Below, one piece after another: positions 22,501-33,250 of a DNA stretch of 64,000 nt; positions within the stretch are counted from its first letter, which is position 1, and each line of letters begins with the position of its first letter. The stretch spans positions 63,361,922-63,425,921 of the forward strand of contig OX465282.1 of NCBI GenBank assembly GCA_949987705.1. Reading direction: 5' to 3'. The notes beneath the pieces were generated by a model. That model worked only from the letters and a program-made list of their open reading frames with translations, was not told the DNA's origin and searched no databases. The position numbers and the translations under genes were made by a program. The DNA is from Thereva unica (taxonomy: Eukaryota > Arthropoda > Insecta > Diptera > Therevidae).

Positions 22501-25500
22501 ACCTTTCGCGGCCTTGGGCTAAAATATGTTTGGGGGCTTCTTCAGAATATTGAAATTCCAAAAAATATTTGACTAACAAAAATTTGTGGTAAGAATAAGT
22601 TAATTCAGAACATTGAATGAGCCTTTCTAGGCTCAGAACTCTTTTTTTTTTTGGCAGAATCAAGCCAGAAGTTATCTCAGCGGGAAAAATCGAAGCGCTA
22701 CGAAGAGGAGCAAATTTGGAGCGCTGTTAATAATCTCTGATTGGGGCTTTAAGGAATTGTATGGGGCGAAGAAAACGGACAAACGTACATCGGTTCTCGT
22801 TCGAGGCGGGAGTCAAGCAGCATATGGGACGTGTTGGTACTTAGTTGGGGGACCGCTTGGTAAAACTGCTGTTGACACTCGCGTTTAGAAAGACGAAAAG
22901 GCAATTGCAAAAGGTTAAAAAAATTTAAAATGATAAATAATTAGCTAAGATCATGTATGAGCCATGTTTAAAACATTGCATTATCAGCAGAAAATATAGA
23001 CTGTGAGGATGTCATCAACGACTTTGTGGAAAGGGAAGAGAGAGTGTTTACTATTTAAATGTGATGAGTAGAAGAATCCATACCTATACACAAACATAGC
23101 ATATATTTTGGCGTGCTTGTTTTTCAGATTTTAGATTACTTTTGCTTGACAATTATGTCAGTTTTGGCTTTTTGGCTTTCAAGCTAGTTACGGGGCCCCC
23201 TAGACGATTAGTACGCAGGAATGTGGAGTTTTTACTTTTTGAGTTTCACTCTATTCTCGGGGACTCCTCTGTCCTCGGGCCTAGAGCAGATCGTCCCAGT
23301 TTTCCTCCTTTGTGGCGGGCCTGGGCATATCACTCCGTTATCTCAAGCTAACCCAGGTTATGGCTCATCCGGCTGTTCAAAAAATAAACTCATGCAACAA
23401 CTCATGAAACTCTCCATTATTAATTCTATAACACACACACTGTTTGATCAAACCTCAAAATAAAAACACACACAAAAATTATGAAAACATAACTTCAATA
23501 GTAAAACAACTTTGACAGGCGATAGCTACAAAATTAGAAATTAGATTGATCGAGTCGCCGTGGTTGGCGACGTGGCCGTAGCCCTAGTCGAATTTATGTT
23601 CACCCTCATATACAGACGTTTATTCTATTGGTTTTGGACAGTTCTTGCGAAAGAGGTTTCGTCGTTCGTCCCAATTATGTTTACAGCATCACTTGCTATT
23701 CTCGTAGCTGCCCCAAAGCGTATGACATGCATCGGCGGCCGCGCCCTTCGATTAGATTTCCTCCACTCGATCTGCGTAAGCTGCTATAGGCTGAGGTTAA
23801 TTAAAGACCCTTCCACACGAGCTGCAATCTACCTACCAAACCACCGCTAAGTCCTTTAAACTGAAGTCCCTTTCAATCAAAATACAAGATCTTGGCTTAC
23901 CTTGATCCGAGCGGTGGTAAAAAGTGTTGATCTGACTGTTCAAGGGCCCTTTCATGACGAATTGTTAAGTAATAATAATATTGAACTTGTAACTTCAACT
24001 GTTCCGTTTCCATAAACACTTCCAATACAAAAAAATCCAATAACAAAGTTCCGTTTACACAATTACAAATTTGTTGTTTTTTTACGTAATTAAAATTAGC
24101 GAAAGCAGTCCCAAACTCGAAGCTACAGGGACGCGGAGGAGGGTGCACAAGAATTACCATCATCTGGCACGTATTTAATTCATTGTTGGTGTAGAATTAG
24201 GCTTAATATCAGGATTTGGCCTCTGGCTGCAGGACGATTAACTTACCAAGCGAGATCCTTGACGAAATCAAGAGTTGGCTACCATTTGTTATTGCGCGCG
24301 ATTGTTTGCCTAGAGCCTTCGTATTTGTGTCAGGGATAATAATTAATTTGCGCCCTTGTATAGGATATAGTGGTTCTGCCCTGGGTTGAATTATTGTTGT
24401 CCCTACTCTGTTTACATTGCAAATATATTCCCGAGGATAATTGGGGGAAAACGAAAAAGCAGTTTTTTGTAAGGTCTCCTCTCAATGGCAATTTTGATCA
24501 CAATAAATGCTGATTGCGGCAATAAAGTGCGGCGATAATGCTCGAATATTGCACCGGCGACATATTTGCAAGCGTTATGTGGCAACCACACGTGACTTCA
24601 CGCCTAATGCATGTGGGCGTGGAGTTTGAAGCAGCCAAGCATGTGATTGGAATAAATGGAAGATGTGCTCCGCTGGTACACACACATGGTGAAACAGTAT
24701 AGAATCGCTGGAACGACGAAACGTTTACAATTTAGATTTAGAACCCTTCTTCCTGCCGTTGGTTTAGCTTATTACAGATAGAGACGAGCTCGGCTAGCTC
24801 TCCGTCACTTCATTCTACAGTATACCGGTTATATCGTGCGTAAAATAATTTCGTTCACATGCCCGTGTTCACACGCAAAGTACAGAGCTGAAGATCCAAT
24901 TTTTTCATTTTGGAAGGGCTCTTTCAAAAGCGGAAAGGTAGTGGGTAGGCAAATTGGTTTCATAACTGACAATCATGTGGCTCCCGTTCGGTCTTGATAT
25001 TCAAAAGGGTTACTGGGATTTGTCGTGTAATAATGGTTATTCACGAAATTTCTTTTTAATATGAATTCACAAAAAGAAGTGTAAAAAACATAAATGTAAT
25101 CTAAATCTACTGCGATGGTTTTGTGTGTTCTAATAGAAATTTGAATTAGAGATTTGTGCGAAATTTATGTTTAGTTAGATATTTTGTGCAAGTTATTATA
25201 TTACTTAAATGTTATTTAAAAATTGGAACTGCAAGTGGTTGTTAATGGAGCAATATTAACGCAAATTATGTGATGCTAATAAAACTTATTGCGTTATTAT
25301 TGATTAAAATTTTGATCGGTTTTTCATTATTTCTTGAATGTACTTAAATTTTGTCTATAAGTGTAGTAATTTTAATAGTGACTGTTAACTAGTACTTTAG
25401 TGTTTTTACTGCCTCCGGGTACCCAGCTATTTTCTGGTTGCTCAAAAACATTCTAATGTGATGTATTTGTATGATATCGAACGAAGTGCGTGCATTGTCG

Positions 25501-25787
25501 TCATCTAGAATTACTCTACGCCACTTTAATTTTAGTAGATATATCTTTGTCTAGAAGTCTACATATATCTAACACTAAACCAAAGTCAAAAAATAATCTG
25601 GACTATTATGAAATAAATTTCAAAAAGTTTCGGCCAATGAAATAAAGCAGACACCAACATAAACAAAATGTGCAAATCCAAACAATCGAAGCAGAACGTC
25701 AGAAACCAAAAAAAGACACGATAGTCCAATATAGGTCGAAATAAGGCTTTCGTATTGGAAATGGTTACTACATGAAAATATCCTTCG
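22501..25787. other. Unassigned stretch
   Basis: Short AC-rich simple repeats occur at about 23430-23475. Frames such as 23560-23850 (+) have no recognisable motif. The stretch at 24500-24690 has fairly mixed base composition and could be conserved non-coding DNA, but nothing in the sequence proves it. Confidence 0.35.
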
Positions 25788-25790
25788 TAA

Positions 25791-26019
25791 TGCCGGGTTT
25801 CCACCAAACAGACAGTTTAAAAAACAGTTTTGTTTTTAAAAATGTTGTTTGTTTTGAATTTCCCACTCGAGATGGGACAATGTTTTGTTTATGAAAACAC
25901 TACTCTCCAACAAAAATGTTTTGAAAATTGTTCGATTGTTACAAATCATTGACGATTTTGTTGGCAAAAAGAGTTTTTGTTTCTGTTTCTTGTTTTGTCT
26001 GTTTGGTGGAAACCCGGCA
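25791..26019. mobile_element. MITE with perfect 24 bp ends, TAA-flanked
   Basis: TGCCGGGTTTCCACCAAACA plus GACA at the left is exactly inverted at the right end. TAA is present on both sides (25788-25790 and 26020-26022). It is 229 bp long and T-rich inside. The perfect 24 bp repeats argue for a recent insertion. The TAA duplication suggests PIF/Harbinger mobilisation. Confidence 0.9.
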
Positions 26020-26083
26020 TAAGACTTATAGAACACATGATTATCTATAATTTATGATATTATTATTTTTTACGTAGGGCTAA

Positions 26084-28078
26084 TAGTCCGGGAACCAGCG
26101 ACAGTAAAAATGTGCCGATTTCATGGGTCAGGGCCTTAAATATGTCTTTCAAATTTGAAACATGATCCAAAATTGACAAAGGATTTTATCGCCGATGAAA
26201 CTGGCTATTTCTGCATTCGCCCGATCGTTTATCAAGTAGTTGACAAAAGCCTTCTCGAAATTTGTTTCTCAATTCAGTCGCGAAATCCGAAGGACGCTTA
26301 TGGTCTGGAACCATGCAAAGAATGTGCAGTATCCTTGATAGACGGGAAATACTGATCGAGACAATGAATGTCGAAGTAGTAGTTTGTAAAACGGTCTGTA
26401 ATATTTGTTTTGAAACGTTTCGTAATGTCGATGGTAAATTTTTCATGGTGTGTAGCAAAAAGGAACCAGCGATTATAGTAATGCCAATGTTTGATGGCAT
26501 CGAGTGATAAGCATCAGATTCGAATTTTGGGAGTAACACTGATTTATTTGCCTTACTCCTCCGTCAATGTGATAAAGTGCCGAAGGAACCGGAGTTAAGG
26601 GAAATAACAGTGTTTTTTCAAAGTGGATGGACTTTTGCAAGGAAATTTCAAGAAGATTATCAAAAAGATCTCTTTGCATTTTCACCTCCATGACTTTATC
26701 TGCGATTTTGATTTTCTTTATCGCGTTTTTACGAAACTGAAAGTGTTATTTTGCTCGGTCGGACTCTCCAATAGGTCACCATACACTGAGAGGAAAGAAA
26801 GCACGCAATCTTTTGCATTCCCAATTTTCAGATGAATTTCAGTTCAGAAATTATATGTAACTGCAAAATAATTCGAAATGGCGCTTGGAACGTTCATAAT
26901 TTACAAATTCCACCTGCCACACTCCAAGTGTCGAAGCAACAACAGGTCCTACACACTTTTTTATCTCCTTGGAAAGCTCAAAATCTTGCTCGCTATTACG
27001 CAGGAAAGAATGTGTACTGTGTGGACAAAAAGCTTTTTTCAGAAATAGGCGCAATCCGACAGGAAAACCAGCAGGGTCAGTCCTTAGGAGTGGCGCGTGA
27101 GCCGTTTTTTGGATGTGCATAGAAAATTGGTGGATTCGGATACTCGGTGGATACTCTGTTTATGCTGATGTCAGACAGCAATTCCGCGAGGTGCGAAGCA
27201 CTTTTCTTGTTTCGATTCGCCTCTATATCAGCAGTAATATCTTACCGACTTTTCAACCTGCAGTCTTCTACAACGTATCCTATTATCTTGGCTCTCATGC
27301 TATGATTTATACACCAACGTTGCGCGCTGACAGAGAGTTTGTCGAATGAACGATACCACTTCATGCATCCGCGTTAATCGTCCGTTCAACAGTCAAACTT
27401 ATGAAACTTATCTGAGCGAATTTCACGTAATTTCAAACACTGAGCTAGATTTTCTAATGAAAAAATAAGTACTTTATCTGATGCGTTTTCGCAAATATAT
27501 TTTACAGAGCGTGCGCGCATTTGAAAGCTCAAACTACGAGTGTCCTACGCCTGGATTTTTGGTGAGTCACTTAGTATACAGGGCAAACAAAACACCGTTT
27601 CCTTGAATTCCCACCCGTTGTATCCAATGGAATTTTTCCGAGGCCGCAGTTTCAACTTTGACGATCACTTAAAATATGTTTGTCCCGCGAATCGATTGCA
27701 AGCACAGTATTTTTACATGTGTAATATAGTCCTCTGTAACCATGTACAATTTGAGCAACGATGAAATAAGTCAATTTTTGAAAAAATCTTGCACGTTTGC
27801 GCGCTTGTAAGTGGTTGATTGTCCCCCCAAACAAATGTAAGTGGTCGTTTTTTGACATGGTCTGATGTCAATTGACAACCCCTCAAAATATGAAAGACGA
27901 TGGTACGAGGTCTTTTTCTATTGTTTATTACATATTGTTGATACTCCCAGTAAACATTGTCCCGCTAACTGGTTGTAAGTGGTCGATTTTCGTGACTTAC
28001 TAGACTTTATTGAGGATAATTGCATATTTTGATCGACGATAAAAATGAGTCACCAAAATTTCGCTGGCTCCCGGACTA
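26084..28078. mobile_element. 2 kb TIR element, TAA-flanked, contents unassigned
   Basis: The left end TAGTCCGGGAACCAGCGA is repeated inverted at the right end with one change (TAGTCCGGGAGCCAGCGA). TAA flanks both ends (26081-26083 and 28079-28081). Inside, plus-strand frames of 66-96 codons (for example 26262-26507 and 26832-27122) look like pieces of a once longer gene but match no transposase motif I know. TGTAAGTGGT(T/C)G recurs at about 27808, 27837 and 27974, a possible binding-site array near the right end. It could be a decayed autonomous element of an unfamiliar family. Confidence 0.7.
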
Positions 28079-28415
28079 TAATACGAGTTATAGCTGTATA
28101 GCTTATAATGTCGAAAAACGTAAAGTCAAAGTAGATTTTTGCTAATACCTTCTTAATTACACGTTTTATTGCAAAACTGATTCTAACATTTTTGTGAGTA
28201 ATTTCATTGCCCACATTTTTAGTTCACAGTTAAGCAAGCAAGTGCTCCTTCTCGTGCCAATCACGATTTTTGCATTCGGCATCGTTCGAATTACACAGAA
28301 TGCACCATGCATTTCAGTCTTAATAACTTTGCTGCCGACATGCATATTCAATTCAAGCTCAGAGTCTGTATTTGTATAGTGGACTATAAGAAATGAAACT
28401 TTTAAAGGTGACCTG

Positions 28416-28904
28416 GAGCCCGTTCGAAAACCTTACTATGGTTAACCATGGTTAACTATGGTAAACTTTTGTCGTTCAAAAACTCCGTGGTTAACTACAA
28501 CATAACCACGAGCATAACTTTTTGGCGTTCAAAAACTCCCGTGGTTAACCATGGTGTAGTTAAATTTTAACCATGCTCGGGAGCATGGTTAGCGATAGTT
28601 AAGAAGAAGAAGAGTAAAAACAACTTTTTGACATTTGTTTTAATGATAAAAATGAACAAATCAAAGTGGGATTTGGGAAATTATTGAAAATAAATAATTA
28701 ATGGACACATACAAAATAATTTGAGCAAATAGCGGAGACTATTTTTTGAAAACAAAAATTTCATTTTTTTTTTAATTCGTAGTTAACTACGGTGCGTTCA
28801 AAAACCTCCGTGGTTAAACATAAACTTTCGTGGTTAAGTGAAGTTACGCAGCATAACCACAGCTTACCTCGTGGTTTACCATAGTAAGGTTTTTGAACGC
28901 GCTC
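28416..28904. mobile_element. TIR element with repeated GGTTAAC modules
   Basis: The left end GAGCCCGTTCGAAAACCTTA is inverted at the right end with two changes, and pairing continues into CTATGGT. CTG lies directly on both sides (28413-28415 and 28905-28907), a possible 3 bp duplication. The interior repeats a module of CGTTCAAAAAC(T/C)CCGTGGTTAA at about 28474, 28534 and 28794, together with many GGTTAAC/GTTAACC palindromes. The 489 bp have no coding capacity. Confidence 0.8.
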
Positions 28905-29199
28905 CTGACCGTATGCAACGGGATGAGCCTTCAGCACCCCGCCTGGAGTGGCGCCCTGGATTGTCGCCTACCTACTGAATATGACAGATATTACATACTA
29001 TATTAGAGCAAATATGAAACGAAGACAGATTTAGTGAGGAGGTTATAATTATTAACTTGCCAAAAAAGGAGATCTATGTAAAACAATTCAAAACATGGTA
29101 GCAAAAATACTGGCCTCCTTAATTCTTTGTAGAATTGAAGATAAAACAGATTGCTAAGAGTACTAGTATGTAGAAATTAGAAAGGGTCGCCGATATATG

Positions 29200-29413
29200 T
29201 ACACCCAACGAAATAGCTATATGTGCATAAGTAGCTTATGCACTTTTCTTAACGCTTTCCAAAGTTACTTGGTTTTTAAATATGTCAAAATATTTGCGCA
29301 TTTATTCGGAATACAATTTTAGTTTAAAGGCGTTTTTGTGGTGGTTGAAAGTACCGTTACATTGAATTGCTTTTCCGAATTGGGGTTAGTCGAAGGAAAG
29401 AATTATATGTGCA
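29200..29413. repeat. Left transposon end: outer and inner transposase-site repeats
   Basis: The outer site (29202-29227) and inner site (about 29386-29413) share CGAA...TATATGTGCA in the same orientation, about 185 bp apart. In Tc3-like elements such sites bind the N-terminal helix-turn-helix domains of the transposase. The binding here is inferred from that family. Confidence 0.75.
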
Positions 29414-29508
29414 GAGTCGTTTGAAACGCAGTTTGATACGTAAGAGTGTGAAGCTATTGACTTTTTTTTCAAAACTAAATTTAATAAAGCAATAAAAACT
29501 ATTGAATG

Positions 29509-29559
29509 GTAAGAAAAACGTTTTCCTTGAAAAAATTTGACTTTAATAACATGTTTTAG
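29509..29559 (+). other. Possible 51 bp intron upstream of the transposase start
   Basis: GTAAG (29509) and TTTTAG (ending 29559) enclose 51 bp. Joining the flanks would put an upstream ATG (29506-29508) in frame with the main start, adding three residues (Met-Lys-Lys). Splice-site quality is fair, and Tc1-like genes sometimes have short introns. Without RNA evidence this remains a conjecture; the downstream ATG at 29566 suffices. Confidence 0.3.
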
Positions 29560-29565
29560 AAAAAA

Positions 29566-30561
29566 ATGCCCCGAGGGACAACATTGTCTGAAATTGAGCA
29601 AACTCGTATTCTTGCCTATAAAGAATCGGGTGTTGCAATTTCCGAAATAGCAGCTAAATTAACCAGACATAGAAATACGATTTCAAATTTTTTGAAAAAT
29701 CCCGGATCATATGCTACTATCAAGAGGACAGGAGCTAAACCAAAAATTGACGCGAGAGGTAAAAGGGAAATTCGACGTCTCGCTGCAAGAAAAAATATGA
29801 GTGCCGCTCAAATTAAACGGGAACTATCATTAAACATTTCAAAGAGGAGAGTACAGCAAATTTTGCATGAAGATAGTAACCTTACATACCAAAGTCGGTT
29901 GGCCAAGCCTAAACTTTTGCCTCGTAATAAAACAGGGCGAATTAATTTTGCAGAAAAATACAAATTTTTCGATGAAGAGTGGCAATTTGTCATCTTCAGC
30001 GATGAAAAAAAATTTAATATGGACGGCCCTGATGGTTGCCAAAAGTATTGGCGAGATTTAAGGGAGCCACGTCAAAACCGCTACTCTCGCAATTTTCAAG
30101 GAGGATCGCTAATGGTATGGGCTGGGTTCGGGTATAAGGGAAAGACCCCTATTTGCTTTATTTCCCATAGAATGGACGCAAAACTGTATGTGGACTTACT
30201 CGACAGTGTGCTTATAAATTTTGGGGATGATATCTATGGAGAAACCAGGATTTTTCAGCAAGACAATGCAGCTATACATTCTGCAAAGTACACGAAAGCG
30301 TTTTTTCAGTCAAGGAAAATTCAGCTATTGCAGTGGCCGGCTATTAGTCCAGATTTAAATCCAATGGAAAATCTGTGGAGCATACTATCTCAGCAAGTCT
30401 ACAGAAATGGGCTACAGTTTAATAGTTTAAAAGATTTAAAAAAAGCTATCCAAGAAGAATGGGATAAAATCGACCTATCCGTATTGAAGACATTAATAAA
30501 TTCAATGCCACGTCGCTTGAATGACGTTATTATAAACAATGGAGGTCACACAAATTATTAA
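29566..30561 (+). CDS. Tc3-like transposase, intact
   Basis: The 331-residue protein starts MPRGTTLSEIEQ, like the known Tc3 transposase N-terminus, which supports this start. Residues about 1-110 form the bipartite helix-turn-helix DNA-binding part, including a basic stretch KLTRHRNTISNFL and KRRVQQILHE at the end of the second unit. The DDE catalytic core follows: D146 in FSDEKKF, D233 in QQDNAAIHSA and E268 in SPDLNPMENLW. There are 34 residues between D233 and E268, the DD34E spacing of Tc1-type enzymes. The usual GGSLMVWAGF box is at 179-188. The length is normal for the family. The enzyme would cut the element at its TA-flanked ends and reinsert it at TA. No stop, frameshift or missing catalytic residue is seen. 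A poly(A)-signal-like AATAAA (30687) lies in the A+T-rich tail. Confidence 0.95.
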   Translation: MPRGTTLSEIEQTRILAYKESGVAISEIAAKLTRHRNTISNFLKNPGSYATIKRTGAKPKIDARGKREIRRLAARKNMSAAQIKRELSLNISKRRVQQILHEDSNLTYQSRLAKPKLLPRNKTGRINFAEKYKFFDEEWQFVIFSDEKKFNMDGPDGCQKYWRDLREPRQNRYSRNFQGGSLMVWAGFGYKGKTPICFISHRMDAKLYVDLLDSVLINFGDDIYGETRIFQQDNAAIHSAKYTKAFFQSRKIQLLQWPAISPDLNPMENLWSILSQQVYRNGLQFNSLKDLKKAIQEEWDKIDLSVLKTLINSMPRRLNDVIINNGGHTNY

Positions 30562-30620
30562 AATATGGAACTTACTTTTCTTTTGTAATATTTATACAGA
30601 ATTAATATTATTTTAAATTA

Positions 30621-30823
30621 TGCACATATAGTTATTTCCTTCGGAACTGGGAAAACTTTTTTTTTAATACAAACAAAAAAAATGGAATAAAATAATTAAA
30701 GTAATTTTTAGTTTCCTTTTTATATCAGCACTCTAGTTAATAAATAAATTAGAGAAATTTTCTTTTAATCTGGCAAGTGATGAAAAAATTGAATATGCAC
30801 ATATAGCTATTTCGCTGGGTGTA
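30621..30823. repeat. Right transposon end: inner and outer transposase-site repeats
   Basis: TGCACATATAG(T/C)TATTTC occurs at 30621 (inner) and 30796 (outer) in the same orientation, about 175 bp apart, mirroring the left end. The outer copy ends in CGCTGGGTG followed by TA. Confidence 0.8.
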
Positions 30824-32049
30824 GATATCTCAAACATCCTACGAGTAATAGTCGATCAATCTATAGAATGAAAGTCACAATTATACATTTACTTCGTAGG
30901 TTTCCAGTGAGCATTCGACCCAATCCATAGGGGAACTATTTGAGCAGCTTTAAATTGTCTCCTTTGCCTCTTAGCGTTTCCCGGAGCGTATAATAAGTGA
31001 ACCACCATCAATCGTAACAACAATACCCCAGCTGCAAACTCACTGATACTCTTCGTAGGAACTATCTAGCACCTTTTGGAATAGCATAAAATACAACAAA
31101 CCTCGTCGAAAAAAAATTTACACCTAGTTCAGCAGTAAGTTTTTGACGTGATTCATTTTGGATCAATATTTTGTAATTTTATTTATTTATTGACGTGGAT
31201 TCTTTGTTTTCAATACTGGGGCTTCCGTGCATGGGCATAGATTTGATTGCAGTATTGCAAAATAAAATTTGGACACCTCCTGAAGATTTTTTTTAAATTG
31301 TCTGAATTGGGCCTTATATATTTCGAGATTTCAACCACCTTCGCTGCATAAATACACATGGCTGGGGTATTTGGGGCAATAATATGGCGCCTTTTGCAAA
31401 TGCCGCGTCTTATTTAGTACTCGAGAAGGAATGATTGAAAAACAAATTCTGGGCAATTTAGTTGTCAGTCCCTTTGAAAACTGGAAAAAAATCACTCGAA
31501 ACTTTTAAGAAGCATCATGTCCTTGATTACCTCAAAAAATTACCCTTGAAAAATATTGTCTGAAATCGAAGACAAAAGATTTTTTCTGTGAATTTGCAAG
31601 TCTCGACACAGAATCTGGATTTTTTTAATGAAAGCAAGCGACATCTGATTAAAGTAATTTAAACGATCATTTTCTGGGGGCGACAAGGAGTTGCTCTTCG
31701 AGGTTCCAAGGATACAGGTAGAGTTTCCCCAAAGATTTTCCTGCGATAAATGACGGAAATTTTAGGGCGCCCGACTGCAAGCAAAAAATTACAAAAACGT
31801 GAAAGTGCAAATGCAATGTTCACCGAAGAATGTTATGTACATCAGCGAACCCGAATCCAAAATGAACTCTTCATTATTTGCCACAATTTGATTTTCAATT
31901 ACAAAATCGATCGAATCAAGCAATCAAGAGAATTGAAGTTGATGGCAAGTTCACTGTGAAGAAAGAAAATTTTTTCTGCTACCTTCCGTAGCGACGGCTT
32001 TTTCTTGAAATCTTCCGTAATTGATTACGCCTATCTTTTTGGACAAGAA
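30824..32049. other. Unassigned stretch, partly hAT-related
   Basis: The distal part (about 31690-32049) is continuous with the hAT transposase relic and may be its upstream coding region: the frame with VIDYAYLFGQEYAQ near 32020 is plausible, but no clear motif is seen. The proximal part is featureless. Confidence 0.35.
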
Positions 32050-32450
32050 TACGCCCAAGTTGTTATCAGAAATATTTACCCGCTGGCGAGAGAATTTTCG
32101 AAAAATTGACCGCAATTAGTAAAGAATACGACATTGAATTGCGAAAACCAAAGTTCCCCTCGAAACAAACGCAACGCGACAACGTGATGGCTGGTTCGCT
32201 GGAAGATTATTACCGTATAACGATCTACATACCATGCCTTGATATGTTCATCGCTCATTTTCATGAACGATTTCTAAATCATAGCAATATCTTATCAAAT
32301 TTTGCTTACCTTTCCCCAGAAAAATGGAAACCCTCAATGAAATGTAATTATTTTCACCATACTCTTCAGTTTTACATGACGATCATGAGAACATCTGGAT
32401 CAGTGAAGTTTAAATCTGGGGATGACGTATTGCCGGAATGGACGTAAAAA
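32050..32450 (+). pseudogene. hAT-family transposase relic (ZMYM1/P52rIPK-like)
   Basis: The frame from 32106 reads KEYDIELRKPKFPSKQTQRD, then DYYRITIYIPCLDMFIAHFH and ERFLNHSNIL. This resembles a segment found upstream of the C-terminal dimerisation region in the hAT-derived proteins annotated as 52 kDa repressor-like or ZMYM1-like: a K/R-rich linker with TQR, then YYR-SI-IP-LD and ERF--H. The catalytic residues and the hAT dimerisation box are not in this piece. The reading is open for about 110 codons and then ends, so it is a truncated copy. Confidence 0.6.
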
Positions 32451-32869
32451 ATTCGCTTGAAGCACTCGACGTTTGCAATGTAATTTCCAAATGTACATCA
32501 AATTATCACCACTACTAGTATTTTTCCTTCACTACTGCGCCAAAAACAAACTCTCTCTGCATTACGTCACCTTAAAACGTATGTCAGATCGAACATTCCT
32601 GAAGATCGACTAAACGGTTTAGCCTTCCTCATATACATCGTGAGGTCGAAATTTATGTGCAGAAAGTTTTAGATTAGTTTTTTCGGTTCACTAATAATTA
32701 TTGATAAGCATTTTTAGCACTTTTTGTCCTTAAATGATTGCATCAATCCTGTAGCCTGACATAAAAATATAAATTCAGACCCCTTGAAGATTCCTACGCA
32801 CGGATCTGATTCAAATGATCACCCTGCTATAGGATGAAGCATAATTAAGAATCCTTTATAATGGACAAT
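32451..32869. other. Unassigned stretch
   Basis: Nothing recognisable between the hAT relic and the RT fragment. Confidence 0.4.
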
Positions 32870-33250
32870 TAAGTCATCCAGTAACAACGACAACTGGAGT
32901 AAAACAAGGTTGGTTTCTTGCACCACTACTCTTTATTACTGTACTTGAAGTAATAATAAAGAAAATCAGAAGAGAAGGAAGAGCATTCCGACGACTACAA
33001 GATCTAAAATACATCGATAGTATCGCACTTCTAGCTCATTCAAGAGCTTTGTAGCTTAGCAATATGTAAATTGAATGCAGGTCTAAGAATAAATGTACCA
33101 ACACGAAATTAATTAGAATCAATTCTACAAACACTAACCTATTAATAATGAACGATAGGACAATAGAAGCTTAAACCAAGAGAATAGCTCAAAACAGATT
33201 CAGATGGACAAGACTAGTGGAAGACCTATGCTCTCAAGAAAGATAAAGAG
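32870..33250 (+). pseudogene. LINE reverse-transcriptase fragment
   Basis: On the plus strand the segment reads TTTTGVKQGWFLAPLLFITV (about 32891-32950), then DLKYIDSIALLAHS in place of the YADD box (D-ADD changed to YIDS), then, after a shift, INSTNTNLLIMNDRTIEA. The order GV-QG-LL-PLLF, catalytic box, and 'I...I' strand fits RT palm and thumb entry in RTE-like elements. The catalytic aspartates are altered and frames are broken, so it is an old relic about 380 bp long. Confidence 0.65.

Larger units (their letters stand above)
29202..30821 (+). mobile_element. Complete Tc3-like Tc1/mariner transposon
   Basis: TA dinucleotides (29200-29201 and 30822-30823) bracket a 1,620 bp element. The 26 bp terminal inverted repeats start CACCCA(A/G)CGAAATAGCTA and differ at one base. 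A second copy of the inner part of the end motif lies on each side: left about 29391-29413 (CGAAGGAAAGAATTATATGT) and right 30621-30642 (inverse, CGAAGGAAATAACTATATGT). This paired-site layout resembles the inverted-repeat/direct-repeat ends of Tc3, Minos and Sleeping Beauty-type elements. The single intact transposase gene fills the centre. Near-identical ends and an open reading frame point to recent activity. Confidence 0.95.
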
